From positions 1 through 58,514 of the forward strand of contig JAEWGA010000007.1 in the NCBI GenBank assembly GCA_023388555.1: 58,514 nucleotides of DNA, written 5' to 3'. A program made the translations under genes and the position numbers. Origin of the DNA: Bacteroidota bacterium (GTDB lineage: Bacteria; Bacteroidota; Bacteroidia; Bacteroidales; Porphyromonadaceae). The notes under the pieces were generated by a model. That model had not been told where the DNA came from. It saw only the letters and a program-made list of their open reading frames with translations, and ran no database searches. The first letter of the stretch is position 1; each line of letters starts with the position of its first letter. Of the stretch, positions 25,893-34,137 are shown piece after piece.

Positions 25893-27185
25893 TTAATGAG
25901 GTAGCGGTTTCGTTACGCTGTTTTTATCGTTCTTATAACGGAACAGTATAGCAAATAATATAGTTACCACTAAAGCATAAGCGGCAAAAATAAACCAAGC
26001 ATGCGTCCAGCCTTCAACCTGTGGGGCAGTACTGCTAAAGTCCACAAACTGGTTTACCACCCACTGGGCAGATAGTGTACCTATTGTAGCACCAAACCCA
26101 TTGGTCATGATAATGAATAAACCTTGGGCACTTGAGCGGATAGAGATGTCTGTTTCTTTATCCACAAATAACGAGCCCGACACATTAAAGAAGTCAAAAG
26201 CCACCCCATAAACAATCATGGACAAAATAAACATCCAAACCCCATTCCCTGGGTTCCCTAAACCAAATAAACCAAACCTAAATACCCACGCCATCATGGC
26301 CATAAGCATTACGTTTTTAATACCAAACCTACTCAAGAAGAAGGGGATAAGGAGTATACAGCAGGCCTCACTAATTTGAGAAATAGATATTAGAACGTTG
26401 GGGTGTTGTGCGCCAAAAGTATTGGCATACTCGGGGATAGCCTTAAAACTGGTTATAAACGGATTGGCAAAGCCATTGGTAATTTGCAATGAAACCCCCA
26501 GCAGCATGGAGAAAATAAAAAAGATAGCCATTTTACGCTGCTTAAACAGCAAAAAGGCCCTTAAGCCCAATGCCTCTACTAAAGTTTTTTGCTGCCCTTT
26601 AACATTTTTACTTGTAGGACATGGTGGCAATGTAGGAGCATATAACGCTAATAACACGCCCCATGTGGCACATGTAAAAAACTGCATATAATTACTTTGG
26701 AAGCCCAACAGGTCCACCAACCACATGGAGCATATAAAACCTATTGTACCGCACGTACGAATAGGGGGAAAAGTTTTTATCGTATCCAGTCCGGCTTTAT
26801 CCAACGCAGTATAGGCAACCGAGTTGGATAGTGCTAATGTTGGCATATAAAAAGCAACGCTAAAGGAATATAATGCGAACATAACAGGGAAGGATACACC
26901 ATCTCCTACACTCATACCGTAGTATCCTACGCTAAACATAAATGCTGCTGCAATAAAATGGCATAATCCCAACAAGCGTTGTGCGGGTATCCACCTATCT
27001 GCTATTATTCCAAGGATAGCAGGCATAAACAAGGACACAATTCCTTGCATGGCGTAAAATATACCAATATGGCTACCCAGCCCTATTCGGGCTAAATAAG
27101 TCCCCATAGAGGTCAAATAAGCTCCCCACACAGCAAACTGGAGGAAGTTCATTACGGTAAGACGAAATTTAAGATGTTGTTCCAT
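25893..27185 (-). CDS. MFS carrier, nucleoside:H+ symporter type
   Basis: This is a 430-residue, twelve-span inner-membrane transporter. The N-terminus (KFRLTVMNFLQFAVWGAYLT) and the GIIADRWIPAQRLLGL loop resemble NupG/XapB-like nucleoside permeases common in Bacteroidetes. It lies 37 bp after dapA and 4 bp before the nitroreductase on the same strand. It could feed the salvage enzymes elsewhere in the window (phosphorylase, cytidine deaminase), which is inference. Confidence 0.83.
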   Translation of the reverse strand: MEQHLKFRLTVMNFLQFAVWGAYLTSMGTYLARIGLGSHIGIFYAMQGIVSLFMPAILGIIADRWIPAQRLLGLCHFIAAAFMFSVGYYGMSVGDGVSFPVMFALYSFSVAFYMPTLALSNSVAYTALDKAGLDTIKTFPPIRTCGTIGFICSMWLVDLLGFQSNYMQFFTCATWGVLLALYAPTLPPCPTSKNVKGQQKTLVEALGLRAFLLFKQRKMAIFFIFSMLLGVSLQITNGFANPFITSFKAIPEYANTFGAQHPNVLISISQISEACCILLIPFFLSRFGIKNVMLMAMMAWVFRFGLFGLGNPGNGVWMFILSMIVYGVAFDFFNVSGSLFVDKETDISIRSSAQGLFIIMTNGFGATIGTLSAQWVVNQFVDFSSTAPQVEGWTHAWFIFAAYALVVTILFAILFRYKNDKNSVTKPLPH

Positions 27186-27222
27186 GTAATCGTAATATTG
27201 AGATATTGATAATTCGCAATTG

Positions 27223-28119
27223 TTAAATGGCGGCTATTGTTGCTTGTATTTCTTGTCGGAGCCCATTGGATACTGGCACCAATGGAAGCCTAAGTTGCTC
27301 CTGAATTAGGCCCATTAGGGTCATTAAGCATTTAATGCCGGCAGGGTTTCCCTCTTTAAACAGCAAGGGGTACACATCCTTAAACTTATGGTGTATAGGC
27401 AATGCTGCGGACAAATCGCCAGCAAGAGCGGCATGAATCATTTTAGCAAAATCCGTTGGGTATGCATTTCCAATAACGGACACAACGCCATCGGCCCCCA
27501 TAGCTACCAAAGGGTATGCAATAGCATCATCGCCACTATACACCAAGAAGCCGTTTGGGCGTTGCTTAATAATCAGGTCTGCCTGGGAAACTATACCAGA
27601 AGCCTCCTTTATACCTATTATATTAGGGCAATCGTGAGCTAAACGCAGCGTGGTTTCTGGAAGCATGTTAACCGAGGTGCGGGCAGGCACGTTGTACAAA
27701 ATAACCGGTAGCAAAGAGGCCTTGGATATTGCATAAAAATGTTGGTATAGCCCCTCTTGGGAAGGTTTGTTGTAGTACGGACACACCGAGAGTATGGCAT
27801 CAATACCGGTCAAGTCCATTTGTTGCAACTTTTCTATAACCCGAGAGGTACCATTACCACCAACCCCAACTACTATAGGAATTTTACCAGCCACCTCATT
27901 AACCACTGTGGAGATAATACGCTCTTCTTCGGCTAAGGAGAGAGTTGGTGTTTCTGCTGTAGTTCCTAAAATAACAAGGAAGTCGGTCCCTGCATTCAGT
28001 TGCATTCCAATCAAGTTTCGTATCGCACCATAGTCGATACTTTCATCAGGCATAAACGGTGTAATAAGGGCAGTACCTAACCCCCTTAAACGACTCCTAA
28101 GCTGGTCGTATGGAATCAT
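27223..28119 (-). CDS. dapA: 4-hydroxy-tetrahydrodipicolinate synthase
   Basis: It condenses pyruvate with aspartate semialdehyde in lysine and diaminopimelate synthesis. The 298 residues show the GTTAETPTL loop with Thr53-Thr54, Tyr142 in LYNVPARTSVNM, and the Schiff-base Lys171 in GIKEASG, plus YSGDDAIAYPL. It appears to head the minus-strand series dapA, MFS, nitroreductase, btuFCD, DUF4430, with a -7 box about 85 bp upstream. Confidence 0.97.
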   Translation of the reverse strand: MIPYDQLRSRLRGLGTALITPFMPDESIDYGAIRNLIGMQLNAGTDFLVILGTTAETPTLSLAEEERIISTVVNEVAGKIPIVVGVGGNGTSRVIEKLQQMDLTGIDAILSVCPYYNKPSQEGLYQHFYAISKASLLPVILYNVPARTSVNMLPETTLRLAHDCPNIIGIKEASGIVSQADLIIKQRPNGFLVYSGDDAIAYPLVAMGADGVVSVIGNAYPTDFAKMIHAALAGDLSAALPIHHKFKDVYPLLFKEGNPAGIKCLMTLMGLIQEQLRLPLVPVSNGLRQEIQATIAAI

Positions 28120-28204
28120 ATATTGCTTTTTCTGTAATACTCTTGTTTCGTGTTTTAGTCACTTTTAACAACTGCGACAATGGCCGTTGCCTTGGTGCCT
28201 ACAA

Positions 28205-28232
28205 CAAAGGTAAAAGATTTGGAGTATATTTG
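28205..28232. promoter_or_regulatory. Divergent -7 boxes for dapA and the DUF5715 gene
   Basis: On the minus strand 28205-28212 reads TACCTTTG, facing dapA. On the plus strand 28225-28232 reads TATATTTG, facing the gene at 28317. Both match TAnnTTTG perfectly and lie 12 bp apart, so the two promoters probably overlap at their -33 regions. Confidence 0.5.
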
Positions 28233-28316
28233 CCGCAACTTGCAATTTTACTTTTTCCCGACTCTTAATCTCCTCCCCTCTTTGGAAGGGAATACATATT
28301 CAATGCCTATACTATT

Positions 28317-29009
28317 ATGAAGTTTAAACATTTCTGGATTCGTTACGCAGGGCCTTTACTGATAATTATTATAATACTACTAACCTTATCGGCACGAATT
28401 CATGGATATTCTTCGTCGTCTTTATACGATTTAGAGTCGTTTAAACAACGCACCCCTATAACATACCCAGGGAGTTTTAATGTGGACTTTAACGACCTTA
28501 ACGATGTACAGTTAAAGGTTGCACAAAAAATAGGCATTTCACCTATTTCTTCTCGGAACACCACTCCTCTCCCCTCCGTATTACAGGAAATAACGTCGTG
28601 CAAGGCATACACCATAGCCCGCCTAACCCATTCCATCCCTTTTTTAATACCCTCTGCTGCTAAACTACTAACAGATATAGGAGAAACATTCCAAACCCAT
28701 TTAACAAACCACAACCTTCCCTTGTACCGTATTATTGTAACAAGTGTAACACGGACAGAAGCCGATATTGCTTCGCTTCGCAAAAAAAACGTGAACGCTT
28801 CATCGCAAAGCACACATGCGTACGGCACAACATTCGATATTTCCTGGAGAAGATTCGAGAAGGTTAACCCTATCGACCCTCGACATTTAAGCCCAGAAGA
28901 GCTCAAACACCTACTGGCCACCGTACTTAAGGAGTTCCAAACCGAGAAGAGGTGCTACATTAAGCACGAACGTAAGCAAGCCTGCTTTCACATTACTACA
29001 CGCCAATAA
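28317..29009 (+). CDS. DUF5715 protein, peptidase M15-like
   Basis: The 230-residue product has one N-terminal membrane span (about 9-26) and an extracytoplasmic domain. The segment SQSTHAYGTTFDISW matches the SxHxxGxAxD zinc motif of VanY/M15 D,D-carboxypeptidases except that Thr replaces the small Ala. A C-terminal CFHIT supplies a possible third His. VTSVTRTEADIASLR resembles the region before the motif in that fold. I recognise it as DUF5715-like; a peptidoglycan-trimming role follows from the motif but is unproven. It is transcribed divergently from dapA and ends at a strong terminator. Confidence 0.72.
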   Translation: MKFKHFWIRYAGPLLIIIIILLTLSARIHGYSSSSLYDLESFKQRTPITYPGSFNVDFNDLNDVQLKVAQKIGISPISSRNTTPLPSVLQEITSCKAYTIARLTHSIPFLIPSAAKLLTDIGETFQTHLTNHNLPLYRIIVTSVTRTEADIASLRKKNVNASSQSTHAYGTTFDISWRRFEKVNPIDPRHLSPEELKHLLATVLKEFQTEKRCYIKHERKQACFHITTRQ

Positions 29010-29038
29010 ATTCCATTGGCAAAACCGCATAATAAATA

Positions 29039-29083
29039 AAAGAGGGTGCAGTTCAATCCAAAACTGCACCCTCTTTATTTTTT
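29039..29083 (+). terminator. Strong terminator after the DUF5715 gene
   Basis: A perfect 15-bp stem (AAAGAGGGTGCAGTT with AACTGCACCCTCTTT) is followed by a T-rich tail. Confidence 0.85.
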
Positions 29084-29158
29084 GAGCTATTGAAGATTTT
29101 AGGAAGCACCATATCTTAACACCTATCATATACTACCCACAAGAAGGGGGCGAGTTAA

Positions 29159-29386
29159 AGGTCCAACAAAAATAAAATCCTACTAAAATCAATCTTTTTC
29201 ACAGTTTCAACATACCAATTCTTTATCAAGACTGATAATACCCCAACATTGGTCGCAGAAGGTGAGTTAAAAATAAGACCGAGATATTATGAGTTGTTTC
29301 GTCACCTCCAAGCCCAAGTGGAGACAGAGAAAGCGTCAAGTAAATCAATTATTTACTTGGCTCTTTTTTCTTATAGCTTTACCTAA
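29159..29386 (+). pseudogene. Possible gene remnant beside the AbiE pair
   Basis: A plus-strand frame is open from 29159 to a TAA at 29384. It lacks a start codon at its upstream end. Its second half reads like a real protein (GELKIRPRYYELFRHLQAQ, then VETEKASSKSIIYL), while the first half is A/T-rich. A hairpin (CAAGTAAAT with ATTTACTTG, 29337-29359) with a T-run lies inside the end of the frame. I do not recognise the family. It may be the tail of a gene cut off when the AbiE module inserted. Confidence 0.3.
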
Positions 29387-30362
29387 TAGCTACGGACTTT
29401 AACCTGTCAATCAATCCCAGAAAAGTTTGTTCAATCTTCCCTCTGGGTGGAATGGGCTTATAAGCTATCAAGGATAAGTTTCGCTCATATTCTGCACCTA
29501 ATTTCTTGTTCCACATTGCTTCAAAGTCTTTTATGACAGGAGCATCTTCTATTGACGTGAGTTCATTCCAGCCCCGAGGTTCCGAAAAGATCGCTTGGTC
29601 GTACCGTATTAAACGCTGTATATCTTCAAGGAAACTTGTTTCTTCAATGTATCGCAATAATTCTTCTTTACGCAGCAAAGCCTCAATATCATAAAAGTGA
29701 CGAATCTTTGAGGAGAGAGCCGCAATAGGGTCAGCACTCATAGAAAATCTAATCAGCGAAACAAGTTTCTCACATAAGGTCTGCTTGACTGATAACACAT
29801 TAAGTTCAAAAGCCCCAAGGTCATATTTATCCATGAAATCAATCATTCCTTGTTCTTTTAGTACCGTTGAAACGAAAGGCTCAATCCATTTCTTCTCATA
29901 AGGAAAGGGGGTGGCAAAAGCACTAATTTCAACAATAACCCTTGCTGGAATAGGGGTAACACGCTCTGCCCATCCTTGCTGAGAGGTGTAGGTAAATGCT
30001 TGTTTCCTATACTTGGAGCCTTTAGAGACATCAACAAACTCTTTGTCTTCATTCAAGTTTGCAGTAATCTCTTTCATCAAATGAGATAAAAGAGTCTTCA
30101 CTTGATTGCCACTCATACCCTCGCTAATAACGGCAAAGTCGACATCCTCAGAAAAGCGATCTATCAGCTGATAGGCTTTTGACAAAGAGGTTCCACCCTT
30201 AAACACAATCTGAGCGTTGTGTACACTCTGAGAAAGAGCTTTGAGAATCATCGAAATATAATAATCCTTTTCAACCAGATACATGGGTATAGCCAGCCGT
30301 TCAGAGCTTGCCAGTAGCAAGTCTTTGAACAGTTCGGGTTCTTGATGCAAAAGTTGGTTCAT
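29379..30362 (-). CDS. AbiEii-type nucleotidyltransferase toxin
   Basis: This is the toxin of an AbiE-like (type IV) toxin-antitoxin and abortive-infection system; relatives add nucleotides to tRNA. I start at ATG 30362 (327 residues), which forms a 4-bp ATGA overlap with the upstream gene. An ATG at 30374 would add four residues. Motifs are VFKGGTSLSKAYQLIDRFSE with EDVDFAV (polymerase-beta GGT and DxD elements, about 56-80) and KQTLCEKLVSLIRFS further on. It is downstream of the regulator gene, the usual AbiE order. Intact, with no stop or frameshift seen. Confidence 0.88.
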   Translation of the reverse strand: MNQLLHQEPELFKDLLLASSERLAIPMYLVEKDYYISMILKALSQSVHNAQIVFKGGTSLSKAYQLIDRFSEDVDFAVISEGMSGNQVKTLLSHLMKEITANLNEDKEFVDVSKGSKYRKQAFTYTSQQGWAERVTPIPARVIVEISAFATPFPYEKKWIEPFVSTVLKEQGMIDFMDKYDLGAFELNVLSVKQTLCEKLVSLIRFSMSADPIAALSSKIRHFYDIEALLRKEELLRYIEETSFLEDIQRLIRYDQAIFSEPRGWNELTSIEDAPVIKDFEAMWNKKLGAEYERNLSLIAYKPIPPRGKIEQTFLGLIDRLKSVAIR

Positions 30363-31066
30363 CGGATATTCCATTCGTCAGAAATTTGTACTGAGGAAAA
30401 TCCAACCCTAAAACGAGTAAGTGGGCTCAAGCTCTGAGATAGCTTGGTGCTTAGCTTATCATCTGTAAGCATCGAACCTAATAGGGCCCTGGTCAAAGGA
30501 GAGTATTTCATAGACAATTCAACCAACACGGCTTGTTGTGCTTTCGTATATCCCCCAACAACTTTTTTGAGAAGCATATAGGAGCGATCAACAGTGGAGT
30601 CCGGAATCTTTTTAATCCATTTCAATGAGTCCAAGACACGCAACATCTCTATATTGTCAACTGTAATAGGGTTTTTCTGCAAAACAAAACGAACGGTATA
30701 TATGCCCCGACTTTTTCCTCTTTGAGGAAAGTTACTCCCAATCTCTAAAACCATTGGTTGCTGTGTCGTTAACCCCAACAAATTGAACGCATACAATCCC
30801 GTTAAATAAGCAACAGGAGTATCCTTGTCATAGAGCAAGTCTCTGACCCTATCTTCTAATGATGGACCAACTACCCCAAAGGCTGTTTTCTTTGGCTTAT
30901 AGTAGGTCCCAGGGCTGAGTCGTTGAATCTCTCCTTGTTGTACAAGCCTTCCCAGCGTAACAACAGCTGCCTGTTGTTCCGTTCTCAAGAGTCCAAGGTC
31001 TTCTACCCGAAAAACTCTTCCCGCCTCAAAAGCAGATATTTGTTGTCTAATGTTCTTGCTAGTCAT
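30359..31066 (-). CDS. DUF6088 / AbiEi-like antitoxin
   Basis: This is the predicted antitoxin and autorepressor of the AbiE pair. The 235 residues start with a winged-helix region (about 10-60, RVEDLGLLRTEQQAAVVTL then LVQQGEIQRLSPGTYYKP), followed by an AbiEi-type C-terminal domain (VAYLTGLYAFNLLGL). It overlaps the toxin gene as ATGA and has its own promoter. DUF6088 is the family name I associate with this architecture. Binding to its own promoter region is inferred from AbiEi relatives. Confidence 0.82.
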   Translation of the reverse strand: MTSKNIRQQISAFEAGRVFRVEDLGLLRTEQQAAVVTLGRLVQQGEIQRLSPGTYYKPKKTAFGVVGPSLEDRVRDLLYDKDTPVAYLTGLYAFNLLGLTTQQPMVLEIGSNFPQRGKSRGIYTVRFVLQKNPITVDNIEMLRVLDSLKWIKKIPDSTVDRSYMLLKKVVGGYTKAQQAVLVELSMKYSPLTRALLGSMLTDDKLSTKLSQSLSPLTRFRVGFSSVQISDEWNIR

Positions 31067-31085
31067 ACACTCTATTTTTTTTTTG

Positions 31086-31117
31086 CAAAGGTAGGCGTTT
31101 TGTTATGTAAGCGCAAG
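31086..31117 (-). promoter_or_regulatory. Promoter of the AbiE pair
   Basis: On the minus strand a CTTG -33-like box (31117-31114) is followed after 20 bp by TACCTTTG (31093-31086), a perfect -7 box. The antitoxin start is about 20 bp further. Confidence 0.6.
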
Positions 31118-32056
31118 CATTTACACAACAAAACAGGGATTAATAGTTAACCTAAACAATTGTCTTCCAAAATCTCATCTCGCCTTAAAACAGTTGGCCA
31201 TTGGCTTTGAGGCAGGGGCATTCCATCCCCCCCCAGTTGCAGTGAACTAATAGTGAAAGTATAATTAGTTGCAGCCGTTTTTTCATCGCCTCTTAGTTTA
31301 TTCTTACTCCGAAATGCACCCTGAAATTTATCCCGAAAACGGAACAAAAATCACCCAGAAAAATTGGATTGTTTTTTGCCCCGAAAATTGTCTTCCGAAC
31401 AAGACAAAAAAGGAAGTATTTTTTGGACCGAAATTTGAACTTAAAAATAAGGGCGAATTTGGGGCGTTTTAACGGGCGAAAAATGAGGTAAAAAAGGGAG
31501 AAAACGGGGTGTTTGGGGTGGTAAAAGAGCGACCACCCGCAATCCCTTTATTGGAGCGGGTTTGCGATGGGTGTTAAAAGTTGTGCAAAAATAACTGCGC
31601 TTTCTTTTTCAACAAACTGCGCTTTTCGTTGCGACAAACTGCGCTTTCTTTTTCAAAGGACTCCGCCCTCCTTTTTTTTTTGCATTCCCCAATCCCCCCT
31701 AAAATTCCCCTCCCAAACCACCCGATTTTGCACCTAATTTCACCTGAGTTTTTCCTCTTTAACCGACTAAAAGTCACGCCTATTTTTCAAACTAGAACCG
31801 TTGTTTCTCCTTGGATAAATGACAAAAGGGAGTACGTTCCCCTGCTTAAGGAATGAGGAGGTAGGAAATCCGCCTCAACAACTTACTACTTGTCTGGCAG
31901 TTAGCTGTTGTAGGTAGTTAAATCGACTTTTTATTATACCTTTACGGTGCAATTAGCTTATCTGGAGTACTATGCAGAATACCCTTAAAAGGATTCAATG
32001 CCTTAAGGTTATATCGGGCTGGCGGATGAGCTTTTATATTAAAATGATTTACCGTA
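31118..32056. other. Gene-free block containing repeat copy B
   Basis: About 0.9 kb without a credible gene. From left to right it holds C-rich sequence with CCCGAAAA motifs (about 31300-31400), G-rich sequence (about 31440-31530), repeat core B, and C/T-rich sequence to about 31770. The last 280 bases are of ordinary composition and include TACCTTTA at 31937-31944, a near-match -7 box for the lipoprotein gene. Confidence 0.65.
31506..31672 (+). repeat. Intergenic repeat copy B, 22-bp periodic core
   Basis: This is the second copy of the unrecognised repeat, in the same orientation as copy A. The G-rich lead GGGGTGTTTGGGG is followed by a hairpin (ACCCGC 31535-31540 with GCGGGT 31556-31561) and the conserved GTTAAAAGTTGTG. 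Four units start at 31593, 31615, 31637 and 31659, again 22 bp apart. Unit 4 begins GACTCCGC. Apart from a few substitutions the core is nearly identical to copy A, although the flanks have diverged. Confidence 0.85.
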
Positions 32057-32938
32057 ATGAAACACCTTATTAAATTCGCATTTGTTGCTATAGCCTTAAC
32101 TGGCTTTATTGCTTGTAACAACACGAAAAGTGAAAATGAACAAACAACTAATACGGAGGTAGCTACCAGTGAAGTCCTTATTAAAGATGGAACCTTTGAA
32201 GGCTTCTCAGGCGACAACTACTTGATAGTAGCAGTAAATAGTGGAAAATATGCTATTTACAACCAAAACCTGAGTAACACTACCAGCGAGGTTGTTACCG
32301 GAAACTACACTGCGGTACGGGACTCTGCGCACCTGGATAACGGTATGCTTATGGTAGCTAAAGAGGCTACTATTTTGCTGGATGGTGCTACCCTAAACAA
32401 AACTTCCGACGCTACGGAACTCGATGCTATGTTTACCAATACCGTTATTAAGGAAGATGAATCGGGAAACGAAACTATCGTAAAAATGTTTACCGAAAAC
32501 GGACAATCCTTAGCTAAATTCGAATTCAAGGGTTCCGAATATCTTCTTACCCGTAATGCTGGCAATAACGATGCTATTGAGTACGCAGCCAACAACCACT
32601 CTTTGAAATTGCCTAAAGTTGGTGGTGAACCTGCAGCAACATTCTTCGATGGCAGCACAACTTACAACTTCCACCTGCTAACTCCCGTAACAGAAGCCTT
32701 TAAGGCGACCGATGCTAATGCTGCTGTTAAGGAACTAAACGTTACCTACTATACTTATGGCGATGCCCCTGTGGTTATCCTGATGAGTAAAGAGATACCA
32801 ACCAAACAAGTACTGACGATTACCGAAGGAGCTAACGACTCTGCCACTTATGGTAATGAAAACACCGAGTGGTACATTACACGCAACGGTGCAACTTTAA
32901 CCTATAACGGAAGCAAGATTAAGTTTGTACACAAATAA
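32057..32938 (+). CDS. Predicted lipoprotein of unknown function
   Basis: The 293-residue product has a lipoprotein signal (MKHLIK, hydrophobic core, TGFIAC with Cys at 21), followed by an acidic, polar linker of SENEQTT type that may direct surface display. The rest contains short beta-rich segments with weak internal similarity (GDNYLIVAVNSGKYAIY and KGSEYLLTRN halves), suggesting two related beta domains. I do not recognise a family. It is monocistronic, with a strong terminator right after it, and separates repeat copy B from the Bat operon. Confidence 0.75.
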   Translation: MKHLIKFAFVAIALTGFIACNNTKSENEQTTNTEVATSEVLIKDGTFEGFSGDNYLIVAVNSGKYAIYNQNLSNTTSEVVTGNYTAVRDSAHLDNGMLMVAKEATILLDGATLNKTSDATELDAMFTNTVIKEDESGNETIVKMFTENGQSLAKFEFKGSEYLLTRNAGNNDAIEYAANNHSLKLPKVGGEPAATFFDGSTTYNFHLLTPVTEAFKATDANAAVKELNVTYYTYGDAPVVILMSKEIPTKQVLTITEGANDSATYGNENTEWYITRNGATLTYNGSKIKFVHK

Positions 32939-32956
32939 TATTAGCTTAATAACTAT

Positions 32957-32997
32957 AAACCGAGGGGGTGTTTTACCAACATCCCCTCGGTTTTTTT
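32957..32997 (+). terminator. Terminator after the lipoprotein gene
   Basis: ACCGAGGGGGTGTT pairs with the ACATCCCCTCGGT arm around a short loop and is followed by seven T. Confidence 0.85.
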
Positions 32998-33052
32998 GTA
33001 TGCTTAAATAGAGGGCTGAAGGCTTCCTCCGCTTATTTGAGTCAGTTATTTG

Positions 33053-33060
33053 TATCTTTG
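33053..33060 (+). promoter_or_regulatory. Candidate -7 box for the Bat operon
   Basis: TATCTTTG, a perfect TAnnTTTG box, lies 50 bp ahead of the moxR start and after the lipoprotein terminator. A TTTG is present upstream at 33036 but the spacing (13 bp) is too short to be the usual -33 element. Confidence 0.55.
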
Positions 33061-33109
33061 CTATAAGGAGCTACTACCGTAGTAGCCGTAAATAACAAAT
33101 GCTTAGGAA

Positions 33110-34105
33110 ATGAACGAGAACATAGATATCCGAGCACTGAACGAAGTTATAGAACGAGAAAGTGCCTTTCTTCGCCTATTAGACCAAGGTATGAACAGTG
33201 CAATAGTAGGCCAACACGCCCTTCGGGAGAGCCTACTGATAGGGTTACTTGCCAATGGTCATATTTTATTGGAAGGGGTACCAGGCCTTGCCAAAACATT
33301 AGCAATCCGAACACTTGCATCGTTAATGGATGCTAAGTTCAGCCGGATACAATTTACCCCCGACCTTTTACCCGCCGATGTAATTGGCACGCAAATTTAC
33401 AGCCAAAAAGAGGGGAAATTCAGCGTTAAACACGGCCCTATTTTTGCGAACTTGGTACTTGCCGATGAAATTAACCGCGCCCCAGCAAAAGTTCAAAGTG
33501 CGCTGTTAGAGGCTATGCAGGAACGCCAGGTGACAATAGGCGATGAAACCTACCCGCTCCCCCACCCCTTCTTGGTAATGGCAACACAAAACCCTATTGA
33601 CCAAGAGGGAACGTACACATTGCCCGAAGCACAAATGGACCGTTTTATGCTCAAGGTAGTGGTGGGTTACCCCTCTAAAACAGAAGAGCGCGAGATTATA
33701 ACCCAACAGATACAAAAAGGGCAACAACAAATTCGGCCAGTTATTAGCATACAAGACATCTTACGAGCACGGGACATTGTACACCAAGTATATATCGATG
33801 AAAAAATACACCGCTATATTGTAGATATTGTTTTTGCAACCAGGTTTCCGAACGAACAAGGGTTAACCCATTTGGATCGAATGATTGCGTATGGCGCCTC
33901 TCCTCGTGCCTCCATTAATTTAGCCTTAGCGGCCAGAGCATATGCCTTTATTAAACACAGGGGGTTTGTAATACCCGAAGACGTACGGGCCATTTGCCAT
34001 AGCGTATTACGCCACCGCATAGGCCTATCCTACGAAGCAGAAGCTAACAACCTCAAGACCGAAGAAGTAATTAACGAGATTCTGAATAAAGTTGAGGTGC
34101 CTTAA
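33110..34105 (+). CDS. MoxR-family AAA+ ATPase
   Basis: This is a chaperone-like ATPase thought to remodel or load metal onto VWA-domain partners, here BatA and BatB. The 331 residues show Walker A LEGVPGLAKTLAIR (about 55-68), Walker B LVLADEINRAPAKVQSALLE with the following EAMQERQVT, and sensor ATQNPIDQEGTYTLPEAQMDRF. It is first gene of the Bat operon, 32 bp before the DUF58 gene, the standard arrangement in Bacteroidetes. Confidence 0.95.
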   Translation: MNENIDIRALNEVIERESAFLRLLDQGMNSAIVGQHALRESLLIGLLANGHILLEGVPGLAKTLAIRTLASLMDAKFSRIQFTPDLLPADVIGTQIYSQKEGKFSVKHGPIFANLVLADEINRAPAKVQSALLEAMQERQVTIGDETYPLPHPFLVMATQNPIDQEGTYTLPEAQMDRFMLKVVVGYPSKTEEREIITQQIQKGQQQIRPVISIQDILRARDIVHQVYIDEKIHRYIVDIVFATRFPNEQGLTHLDRMIAYGASPRASINLALAARAYAFIKHRGFVIPEDVRAICHSVLRHRIGLSYEAEANNLKTEEVINEILNKVEVP

Positions 34106-34137
34106 AGGCTCATTCTTTAGGAGATAACGCGTAGATT

